A stretch of DNA of 11,988 nt from JAOTYV01 sp041557595 (lineage in GTDB: Bacteria; Pseudomonadota; Alphaproteobacteria; UBA8366): NCBI GenBank assembly GCA_041557595.1, contig JBFFGE010000153.1, positions 1-11,988 of the forward strand, in the 5' to 3' direction. The position numbers and the translations under genes are program-made. How positions within the stretch are numbered: the stretch's first letter is position 1; each line of letters begins with the position of its first letter. Shown here piece after piece: positions 1-5,212 of the stretch. The notes beneath the pieces were generated by a model. That model did not search any database and was not told the origin of the DNA. It worked only from the letters and a program-made list of their open reading frames with translations.

Positions 1-314
1 ACGGCCCCCAGTTTGAGGCAGCCGACCACCGCGATCTGCCATTCCGGACTCCGCGGCAGCATGACCACCACCCGGTCGCCCCGCTTCACCTCCTGCGCCC
101 GCAGCAGGTTGGCGAAGCGGTTGGACAGCGCCTTGATCTCGGCAAATGTAAATCGGCGTTCGTCGCCGGCGGCGTTGCACCAGATCAGCGCCAGATTTTC
201 CGGGTCTTCCGCAAAACGGTCGACCACATCGCCGCCGAAATTAAACGTCTCCGGCAGCGTCCAGGCGAAGCTGCGATAGCTTTCCTCGTAATCGGTCATC
301 GCGGTCCGCCGCAT
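1..314 (-). CDS. AMP-forming acyl-CoA synthetase, N-terminal part (truncated by window edge)
   Basis: Acyl-CoA synthetases of the AMP-binding (ANL) superfamily activate a carboxylic acid with ATP and then load it onto CoA. Only about 104 N-terminal residues are in the window. They show the ACSM/medium-chain style opening: FNFGGDVVDRFAEDPENLAL, then RRFTFAEIKALSNRFANLLR, then GDRVVVMLPRSPEW and GCLKLGA. The ATP-binding P-loop, A-motifs and C-terminal lid lie beyond the left edge. Two adjacent ATGs follow a GGGGAGAGG Shine-Dalgarno sequence. I chose the second (314) because its spacing is better; 317 and the internal ATG at 299 (MTDYEESY) are alternatives. The gene lies about 25 nt downstream of the kinase-like gene on the same strand, so the two are probably co-transcribed. 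The family call is firm. The substrate chain length is not determinable here. Confidence 0.85.
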   Translation of the reverse strand, partial: MRRTAMTDYEESYRSFAWTLPETFNFGGDVVDRFAEDPENLALIWCNAAGDERRFTFAEIKALSNRFANLLRAQEVKRGDRVVVMLPRSPEWQIAVVGCLKLGA

Positions 315-341
315 CATCCTCTCCCCGTCTACCGCCGCGCC

Positions 342-1415
342 TCAGAACGCGCGCCCTTGCGTTATTTCCTGGCCGAATTCGAGCAGCCCTTCCGCGATCC
401 GCCCGAATTCGGCGAAGCGCGGATCGTCCGTGCCGCCTTCCCGGTAGCGCCGGTTGAGCTGCATGAAGACGACGGCGATGCGGAATTGTCCGAATACACG
501 ATAATACAGGATATCGGAAAGATCGCGGCCCGAGTAACCGGCATACAGTTCGGCCGCGTCGCGCCGGCTCGGGAATGCGTGCCCGGCGCTCGGCATCTGA
601 TCGATCGCATGCATCGCCCACGGATCCGCCGCCTCGACCCAATAGGCGAGCGTGACGCCGAGATCGACCAGCGGATCGCCGCGTGTGCCGAGATCCCAGT
701 CGAGCACGGCGACCGGGTCCAGCGAGGCCGGGTCCAGCACCAAATTGTCGAGCTTGAAATCATTGTGCAGCAAGGTCGGCGCCGGACTGTGGCGCGGTCG
801 TTTGCGCGTCAGCCAATCGCCCAGTTCGACCGCAAGCGGCGAGGGCGCACCGTCCCAGGCGATGCCGGCGCGAGCGATCCAGCCGGCGATCTGCCGCTCG
901 AGGAAGCCGGCGGGCCTGCCGAATTCGCCGAGCCCGACCGCCGCCGGATCGACCGCGTGCAAATCCGCCAGGACGCGCATCAGCATCGGCCCCAGCGTCA
1001 ATCCCACCGTGTCCCGTCCCGCCACGCCTTCCGGCACCGTGCCGCCGATGACGATGCCGGGCCGGTACTCCATGATGAAAAACGGCGCGCCGAGGACGCC
1101 TTCATCGTCGCAGAATACCAGGCTGCGCGGCGCCAGCGGAAAGGCTTGCCATAGCCCGCTCAGGATTCGGTGCTCGCGCCGCATATCGTTGGCGCCGGGC
1201 GGGATCGGGCCGAGCGGCGGCCGCCGCAGCACCGCGTCGACACCGTCCATTTCGATCAGGTAATTCAAATTGCCGAAGCCCGATGCGAATTGCCGGGGCG
1301 GCCGGTCGCTGGACAGGGCATGCCCCTGCGCCCGTAGAAATTTCGCAAGGTGCGGCCAATCCTGCGGCACCATGGCGTCGGATGGTTTAAACGCCGGCGG
1401 CTGCGGCAAATCCAT
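342..1415 (-). CDS. Phosphotransferase family protein (APH/ACAD10-like kinase fold)
   Basis: This 357-residue protein has the aminoglycoside-phosphotransferase/choline-kinase fold, of the subgroup found beside acyl-CoA dehydrogenases and synthetases (the N-terminal domain type of eukaryotic ACAD10/11). Visible elements are FGNLNYLI near residues 47-54 (nucleotide loop), VLRRPP at 62-67, FFIMEY at 112-117 (hinge), the catalytic loop HNDFKLDN at 217-224, and the metal-binding segment LDWDLGTRGDP at 238-248. Residue 64 of VLRRPP is arginine where classical kinases have lysine. In this subgroup the substrate is thought to be a hydroxyacyl-CoA or similar lipid intermediate; that is inferred from the family and context, not read from the sequence. 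A GTG at 1430 is in frame, but GAGGA lies about 8 nt before the ATG at 1415, so 1415 is preferred. Neighbour: the acyl-CoA synthetase gene follows immediately downstream. Confidence 0.87.
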   Translation of the reverse strand: MDLPQPPAFKPSDAMVPQDWPHLAKFLRAQGHALSSDRPPRQFASGFGNLNYLIEMDGVDAVLRRPPLGPIPPGANDMRREHRILSGLWQAFPLAPRSLVFCDDEGVLGAPFFIMEYRPGIVIGGTVPEGVAGRDTVGLTLGPMLMRVLADLHAVDPAAVGLGEFGRPAGFLERQIAGWIARAGIAWDGAPSPLAVELGDWLTRKRPRHSPAPTLLHNDFKLDNLVLDPASLDPVAVLDWDLGTRGDPLVDLGVTLAYWVEAADPWAMHAIDQMPSAGHAFPSRRDAAELYAGYSGRDLSDILYYRVFGQFRIAVVFMQLNRRYREGGTDDPRFAEFGRIAEGLLEFGQEITQGRAF

Positions 1416-1463
1416 ATGCGCTGTCCTCACGGCGATCCGGATGGCGGGCTGTCGTTGGATAAG

Positions 1464-1493
1464 GCCCTAGCCCGCCCACGGCCGGGCCGTCAA
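1464..1493 (-). promoter_or_regulatory. Candidate promoter for the kinase / acyl-CoA synthetase unit
   Basis: On the minus strand TTGACG (1493-1488) is separated by 18 nt from TAGGGC (1469-1464). The -35 element is strong and the -10 is weak, as is common in GC-rich alphaproteobacteria. The implied start of transcription is near 1457, giving a leader of roughly 40 nt before the ATG at 1415. Prediction only. Confidence 0.4.
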
Positions 1494-1495
1494 GC

Positions 1496-1525
1496 TTGGC
1501 GCGCCCACGGACGCCGCTCTATGCT
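1496..1525 (+). promoter_or_regulatory. Candidate promoter for the HIBADH-like gene
   Basis: TTGGCG (1496-1501), an 18-nt spacer and TATGCT (1520-1525) lie ahead of the gene at 1559. The implied leader is about 27 nt and includes the GGGAG ribosome-binding site. Its -35 lies only 2 bp from the -35 of the divergent minus-strand promoter. Confidence 0.4.
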
Positions 1526-1558
1526 GTACCGACCGGCGAAAACGCAGGGAGACAGGAC

Positions 1559-2449
1559 ATGAGCGTGGGATTTATCGGCCTCGGCAATATGGGATTTCCA
1601 ATGAGCGGACGGCTGCTCGACGCCGGCCATCAGCTGGTTGTGCACGATATCCGCGAGGAGGTGACGCGACCGCTTGCGGATCGCCAGGCGCGCGTCGTTG
1701 GATCGGCGCGCGCGGTCGCCGACGAGGCGGAGGTCGTTTTCGCCTCGTTGCCGTCGCTCGACGCCTATCGCAGCGCGTCGGTCGGCGGCGAGGGCATCAT
1801 CGAGGGCAAGGCCGCCAAGATCTTCGTCAACCTCGGCACCATCGGCACGCCGTTCATCCGCGATATCGCCGGGCAACTGTCGGCACGCGGCATCGCAACG
1901 ATCGATTGCCCGGTAAGCGGCGGTCCGCCGGGCGCCGCCGCCGGCACCCTGTCGGTCATGGTATCCGGTCCCGAAACCGCCTTTCGCCAGATCGAGCCGA
2001 TGCTGACGCAGCTCGGGCCGGTCACCTATGCGGGCGCCGAGCCGGGGCTCGCGCAAAGTCTCAAGCTGGTCAACAACATCCTGACGGCCGTGGCGCTCAC
2101 GGCCACCTCTGAGGCATTCGCGATGGGGGTCAAGGCCGGTCTCGATCCCGAAGTGATCCTGAAGGCGATCAACGCGGGCAGCGGCCGCAACAGCGCCACG
2201 CTCGACAAGTTTCCCAGCGACGTCGTGACCCACAAATATGACTACGGCGCGGCGCTCGATATTCTCATCAAGGATGTCGACCTGGCCATGAGCGAGGGCG
2301 AGGCGCTCGGCGTCCCGATGCAGGTCAGCCAATCGGCGCGCCAACTGCTCCGGCTGGTCCGCACCGACGGCGGCGGGGCGCAGGATATTACCCGCGTGGC
2401 GGAACGCGTCAGCCGATGGGCCGGCACGGAAATCCCCAAAACCCGATAG
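1559..2449 (+). CDS. NAD(P)-dependent beta-hydroxyacid dehydrogenase, 3-hydroxyisobutyrate dehydrogenase family
   Basis: This 296-residue protein belongs to the family that oxidises 3-hydroxyisobutyrate (valine breakdown), tartronate semialdehyde or related beta-hydroxyacids with NAD(P)+. The Rossmann motif GFIGLGNMG is at residues 4-12. The substrate-binding signature is DCPVSGGPPGAAAGTL at 116-131. The catalytic lysine is K169 in KLVNN, followed by N173, and KDVDLA at 238-243 belongs to the helical C-terminal domain. Asp30 at the end of the second strand (VVHD) would favour NAD+ over NADP+, but that is inference. Length is normal for the family (about 290-300). The ATG at 1559 follows GGGAGACAGGAC; an earlier in-frame ATG at 1496 lies inside the promoter region and before GLGNMG, so it was rejected. 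The next gene starts 17 nt downstream. MmsB or a glyoxylate-reductase-like activity are both possible. Confidence 0.88.
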   Translation: MSVGFIGLGNMGFPMSGRLLDAGHQLVVHDIREEVTRPLADRQARVVGSARAVADEAEVVFASLPSLDAYRSASVGGEGIIEGKAAKIFVNLGTIGTPFIRDIAGQLSARGIATIDCPVSGGPPGAAAGTLSVMVSGPETAFRQIEPMLTQLGPVTYAGAEPGLAQSLKLVNNILTAVALTATSEAFAMGVKAGLDPEVILKAINAGSGRNSATLDKFPSDVVTHKYDYGAALDILIKDVDLAMSEGEALGVPMQVSQSARQLLRLVRTDGGGAQDITRVAERVSRWAGTEIPKTR

Positions 2450-2466
2450 GACAGGAGAATTCGGAC

Positions 2467-2757
2467 ATGAGCAAAGTAGCCCTGGTGGTGCAGATGGATA
2501 TGAAGCCCGAGCACCGCGACGACTTCATCGCCATCATGCGGAAACACGCCGAAAACTGCCTCGCCGTCGAGGACGGCTGCGTCTATTTCGACGTGTCGCT
2601 CGCGCGCGACCATGAAAACCGGCTTGTGCTGTATGAGGTTTATCGGGATCAGGCTGCCTGGGACGAACATGCCGCATCGGCCCATCTCGCCAAGACGCGC
2701 GAAAGCTATGAGGGCATGCTGGCCGGCCGCGACCGAATCGTGGTGGACATCTTCTAG
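2467..2757 (+). CDS. Antibiotic biosynthesis monooxygenase (ABM) domain protein, YgiN/LsrG-like
   Basis: A 96-residue single ABM domain (dimeric alpha-beta barrel). Family members include quinol monooxygenase YgiN and the autoinducer-2 isomerase LsrG, and many have no known substrate. Typical features are the opening strand KVALVVQMDMKPEHRDDF (residues 3-20), ENCLAVEDGCVYFDVSLARD (29-48), LVLYEVYRDQAAWDEHAAS (53-71) with the conserved His68, and the following HLAKT. These proteins need no bound metal or flavin. The start at 2467 follows AGGAG by 9 nt. It lies 17 nt after the dehydrogenase stop codon, so it is probably translated from the same mRNA. Small ABM proteins often accompany catabolic oxidoreductases. 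The exact reaction cannot be assigned. Confidence 0.82.
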   Translation: MSKVALVVQMDMKPEHRDDFIAIMRKHAENCLAVEDGCVYFDVSLARDHENRLVLYEVYRDQAAWDEHAASAHLAKTRESYEGMLAGRDRIVVDIF

Positions 2758-2862
2758 CCGGGCGCGCTGCGTTCACGCCTTGGTGTACCCGGTATCGCAT
2801 GGCGGAATAGTGTGCTAGGATAAGGTATTGTGACATGGGGCCCGGTCCGTCCCGACACAAGA

Positions 2863-2875
2863 CATGCCGGGCATG
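2863..2875. repeat. Short inverted repeat in the leader of the secreted-protein gene
   Basis: CATGC-CGG-GCATG is a perfect 5-bp inverted repeat about 26 nt before the ATG at 2902. A wider pairing, GGGGCC (2837-2842) with GGCCCC, would enclose it. It may fold in the mRNA leader or serve as a protein site; no function is assigned. A TAGGAT at 2816-2821 is a possible -10, but it lacks a recognisable -35. Confidence 0.3.
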
Positions 2876-2901
2876 CGGCCCCCTGAACTGGGAGTTTCGC
2901 C

Positions 2902-3762
2902 ATGCGCCTGTTTTATGTCTTCTGTATTGCCATTTTGGCGGCGTTCTATCCGTTTACGCCCGCCGCCGCTGCGCCGCAGACACTTCTGCTGGTCGCGCAA
3001 AACGACGATCTCGTTTTTCAATGCCTCAAGGGCGACTGCATCGTCGAAGCCTCGGGTCTGTGCCTGCAATACGACCGGGCCACCCCGACCCCCGGCACCC
3101 CGTATGAACTGGTCGACGAAGGCCGCTACGGCACCGGGCGGGACGACGGCTTGTTCCTGGTCGGCCGGACCGCGGGCGGCGCCGAAAAGCCGCTGCCGCT
3201 GGAATTGGTCAAGATCGAATCCGAGCGGGACCACATGGCCATTCGGTTCACGCTGCCCAAATCCCTGCTCGATCAGCACGGGCTGAAATCGGTCGCCTTG
3301 CGCGTAACCCATAACGTCGTGCTCGCGCCGGTCTGGCATGAAGGCGATCCGAAGCCGCAGCTGGAGGACGATATTTACCTCTCGATGGGCCCGCAACGGG
3401 CGGTCGCCGAACGCAGCCTCGCCGAGAACACCGATCCCGTCGTGGCGACGGAAATCCTGCGCGACACGCTGAACAACATGCCGCGCGGCCGGGTCGCCAC
3501 CAAGGAGGAGCGCGATGCGGCGTTCGCCTTGGCGGTTGAGAAGCGGCGCGCCAGGCGCAATGGCGATTTGCCGGAAACCTCGCTCGCACAAGCGCAAAAA
3601 TCCCTGGGCTACTGCGACTATATCAACGACGAGGACATGTGGTTCCGCGGGTATTACGAGCGGGTTTCGCGGTATCGCGGCTGCCTGAGCCAGCGTCATG
3701 ACGCGCTGATCAAGAGCGTCAATCAGACTTACTGGAAGGCCTTCGCGGGCACCGGCAGTTAA
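2902..3762 (+). CDS. Secreted protein of unknown function with conserved-looking cysteines
   Basis: I do not recognise this 286-residue protein. It begins with a clear Sec signal peptide: MR, a hydrophobic core at about residues 3-18, then TPAAAA with likely cleavage around residues 22-25. The mature protein would be periplasmic or exported. It has cysteines at 41, 46, 54, 238 and 261. C41-x4-C46-x7-C54 clusters near the N-terminus and C238/C261 flank an aromatic-rich segment (GYCDY, MWFRGYYERVSRYRGC). This suggests disulfides, or a rigid fold with one free cysteine. The middle (about 120-220) is charged and probably mixed alpha/beta. There is no lipobox and no other membrane segment. The ATG follows GGGAG by 8 nt. 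A 144-nt gap separates it from the ABM gene, so it probably has its own promoter. The gene ends 6 nt before the two-hairpin repeat, which may form its mRNA 3' end. Confidence 0.75.
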   Translation: MRLFYVFCIAILAAFYPFTPAAAAPQTLLLVAQNDDLVFQCLKGDCIVEASGLCLQYDRATPTPGTPYELVDEGRYGTGRDDGLFLVGRTAGGAEKPLPLELVKIESERDHMAIRFTLPKSLLDQHGLKSVALRVTHNVVLAPVWHEGDPKPQLEDDIYLSMGPQRAVAERSLAENTDPVVATEILRDTLNNMPRGRVATKEERDAAFALAVEKRRARRNGDLPETSLAQAQKSLGYCDYINDEDMWFRGYYERVSRYRGCLSQRHDALIKSVNQTYWKAFAGTGS

Positions 3763-3768
3763 TCCGGG

Positions 3769-3872
3769 CTAGGGCAGCGTGCACCCATTCGGGCGCACGC
3801 TGCCCTATCTTTATAGAATCGATCAACTTTTCTGCCTTTAATTGATTCCAATTAAAGGCAGGTCCATCTAGG
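3769..3872 (+). repeat. Two-hairpin dispersed repeat, copy A
   Basis: This element fills the gap between the convergent genes ending at 3762 and 3868. Hairpin 1 (3770-3807) pairs TAGGGCAGCGTGC with GCACGCTGCCCTA, adds an inner CCC/GGG, and has an ATTC loop. A 26-nt linker follows (3806-3831, containing TAGAATCGATC). Hairpin 2 (3832-3861) pairs CTGCCTTTAATTG with CAATTAAAGGCAG around another ATTC loop. CTAG lies at both ends (3769-3772 and 3868-3871). A second copy lies inverted at 11760-11870. By hand alignment they differ at about 15 of 104 positions plus one 4-nt insertion. Several differences are paired changes within stems. Neither hairpin is followed by a long U-run on either strand, so it is not a textbook intrinsic terminator, although hairpin 1 could still stabilise the upstream mRNA end. 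Confidence 0.85.
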
Positions 3873-4515
3873 CGGCGCCCGCCCGCAGCCAGGTCATCGC
3901 CTGGTTGAGCTGGCTCATCCGCCGTGTGTCGCCGAATGATGCGTCGGGATGGTGGATGGTCGCCAGCATGCGAAATCGTGCCTTGACGATATTTTGATCG
4001 GGCCGGCTGCCGGGCGGAAATCCGAGGACGAACAGGGCGTCGTCCCGGCTGTGCACGCCGGTCGGCAGGGGCTCGTGAACGACCACGGAGAGCGCGGCGC
4101 GCAGCCGCTCGACCTCCTCGTTGAGCGTCCGAACCTTCTCACGCGCCCGCGGGGCCTTGCCGTCCTCGAGCGTCACCGCCACATCGCCCAGATCCATCGC
4201 CAGCGCCAGTCCCAGGGCGCGGCGCACATCGGGAACTTCATAGCCCGCCGGCAAACGCACCTGCAACCGCGGCTTGCGCCGCCAGGGTTTGCCCTTGCTC
4301 GGACCCGATTTCAGGATCACGGTTTCCCGGTCGTCCGGTCCCGGTTCGCCCGGGTCGGGACATGCTTCCACGGTGCGGCGGGGAACGATCAGCAGAACCG
4401 ACCGGGCGATATCCGCGACATTGACATCGCGCCGCGCCGCCAGGGCGTCGATAGCGTCGCGAAAATCGCTCGAACACGGTATGACGTATGACTTCTTGCG
4501 CACTGTCGATCCCAT
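3868..4515 (-). CDS. J-domain protein with C-terminal J-domain and N-terminal ribbon-helix-like region
   Basis: This 215-residue cytoplasmic protein has a J-domain at its C-terminus (about residues 158-213). The diagnostic HPD tripeptide is at 189-191, in RMLATIHHPDASFGD, followed by the helix MSQLNQAMTWL. J-domains stimulate the ATPase of DnaK-type Hsp70. No G/F region, zinc-finger or client-binding domains of DnaJ are present, so this is a specialised co-chaperone. Residues 10-45 (DALAARRDVNVADIARSVL) resemble a ribbon-helix-helix or small helical adaptor, which is speculative. A basic stretch (KPWRRKPRLQVRLP) lies at 76-89, and a probable short coiled coil at 122-145 precedes the J-domain. 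In-frame ATGs exist at 4599, 4572 and 4560. The ATG at 4515 was chosen because GGAAGGG lies 7-8 nt upstream. The stop codon overlaps the CTAG end of the adjacent repeat. Confidence 0.8.
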   Translation of the reverse strand: MGSTVRKKSYVIPCSSDFRDAIDALAARRDVNVADIARSVLLIVPRRTVEACPDPGEPGPDDRETVILKSGPSKGKPWRRKPRLQVRLPAGYEVPDVRRALGLALAMDLGDVAVTLEDGKAPRAREKVRTLNEEVERLRAALSVVVHEPLPTGVHSRDDALFVLGFPPGSRPDQNIVKARFRMLATIHHPDASFGDTRRMSQLNQAMTWLRAGAA

Positions 4516-4575
4516 CGCGCGACCCTTCCGGTGGAAAATACCCGCCGGAGCGCCGACCATGCTGTACCGCATGGC

Positions 4576-4604
4576 CGGATACCCCCAGCCATCGGACAAG
4601 TCAA
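4576..4604 (-). promoter_or_regulatory. Candidate promoter for the J-domain gene
   Basis: On the minus strand TTGACT (4604-4599) is followed after exactly 17 nt by TATCCG (4581-4576). The -35 is good and the -10 matches only its first half. The start would be near 4569, giving a leader of about 50 nt before the ATG at 4515. This placement supports 4515 over the upstream in-frame starts, since 4599 and 4572 would lie at or before the transcript start. Confidence 0.4.
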
Positions 4605-4703
4605 CTGCGATAGAAGTTAAAATGCTCTTAACGCCGGTCGGAACGGGACGAATTTTTCTCCCAAATCCAGACCCGCCGCCGCATTACGCTCAATCCCGGT
4701 ATC

Positions 4704-4732
4704 GGGCGGCCACCCGAATGGCGGCCGCGCCC
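4704..4732 (-). terminator. Imperfect GC-rich hairpin after the cold-shock gene
   Basis: About 14 nt after the csp stop codon the minus strand can pair GGGC-GC-GGCC-g-CC with GG-t-GGCC-GCCC around an ATTCG loop. No U-tract follows. It may block 3' exonucleases or act as a weak or Rho-assisted terminator that separates csp from the J-domain gene. Confidence 0.35.
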
Positions 4733-4745
4733 ATCGGCGAAAGAC

Positions 4746-4955
4746 TCAATCGATCAGTTTAAGCGCGTCGGCGGCGGTTTTGCCGTCACGTCCCGGCGCC
4801 AACTCGAATTCCAGCTTCTGCCCCTCGTTGAGCGTCGAAATGCCGGCGCGCTCACATGCGGAAACGTGCACGAAGACGTCGCGGCCGCCGTCTTCCGGTT
4901 CGATAAACCCGTACCCCTTGACGGCGTTGAACCACTTAACGGTCCCTTTTGCCAT
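4746..4955 (-). CDS. Cold-shock protein, CspA family
   Basis: A 69-residue single cold-shock domain, the normal length for the family. These small beta-barrel proteins bind single-stranded RNA and DNA and melt mRNA structure at low temperature or in stationary phase. The opening GTVKWFNAVKGYGFIEP contains RNP1 (KGYGFI, residues 13-18). RNP2 is VFVHVS at 27-32. The end of the domain is LEFELAPGRDGKTAADALKL. All the exposed aromatic RNA-contact residues expected (W8, F9, Y15, F17, F28, H30) are present. The ATG at 4955 follows GGAAG by 6 nt. It lies 257 nt below pheT, with a probable terminator between them, so it is a separate unit. No clear -35/-10 pair was found upstream. Confidence 0.95.
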   Translation of the reverse strand: MAKGTVKWFNAVKGYGFIEPEDGGRDVFVHVSACERAGISTLNEGQKLEFELAPGRDGKTAADALKLID

Positions 4956-4987
4956 GATGGACTTCCTTCTCGCGGTTACTGCCAGCC

Positions 4988-5003
4988 GCCGTCAAAGGAC
5001 GGC
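4988..5003 (-). promoter_or_regulatory. Hairpin in the cold-shock gene 5' leader
   Basis: GCCGTC pairs with GACGGC over 6 bp with a 4-nt loop, 32 nt before the csp start codon. An overlapping 12-bp palindrome, ACGGCCGGCCGT (4999-5010), offers an alternative pairing. Cold-shock mRNAs often have structured leaders, so a temperature-sensitive switch is possible but is inference only. The rest of 5011-5187 shows no gene or clear signal. Confidence 0.3.
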
Positions 5004-5187
5004 CGGCCGTTGAAAACGAGCAAACCGTGTCGTAAGGCAAACAGGTCAGGCGCTTGAACGTCATTCCATCACGGGGTGATCCCGAGACGCGATCGCGACT
5101 AAACGAATTGCGAGCAGACATCGTAGAGCTCGTTCAATCACGATGATGCCTAGCGGCGAATAACGCAAGTCGACGAAAGGTATAGCT

Positions 5188-5207
5188 CAAAAATTGCCAG
5201 TTCCGGC
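5188..5207 (-). terminator. Candidate intrinsic terminator after pheT
   Basis: Five nt after the pheT TAA, the minus strand reads GCCGGAACTGGC, a 4-bp stem including one G-T pair with a GAAC loop. It is followed by AATTTTTG. The stem is short, but the T-run is the best in the window, and the position at the end of the rpmI-pheT block fits. Confidence 0.4.
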
Positions 5208-5212
5208 GGCGC

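Noticed and set aside
357..1154. A 265-codon plus-strand frame antisense to the kinase-like gene
   Set aside because: The minus-strand frame has intact HNDFKLDN and DWDLGTRGDP motifs; the plus frame has none.
3832..3861. Hairpin 2 of the repeat as an intrinsic terminator
   Set aside because: On the plus strand the stem is followed by GTCCATC and on the minus strand by AAAAG; no U-tract in the required position.
4936..5121. A 61-codon minus-strand frame in the csp leader
   Set aside because: It overlaps the csp start out of frame, lacks a good ribosome-binding site and is similar to nothing I recognise.
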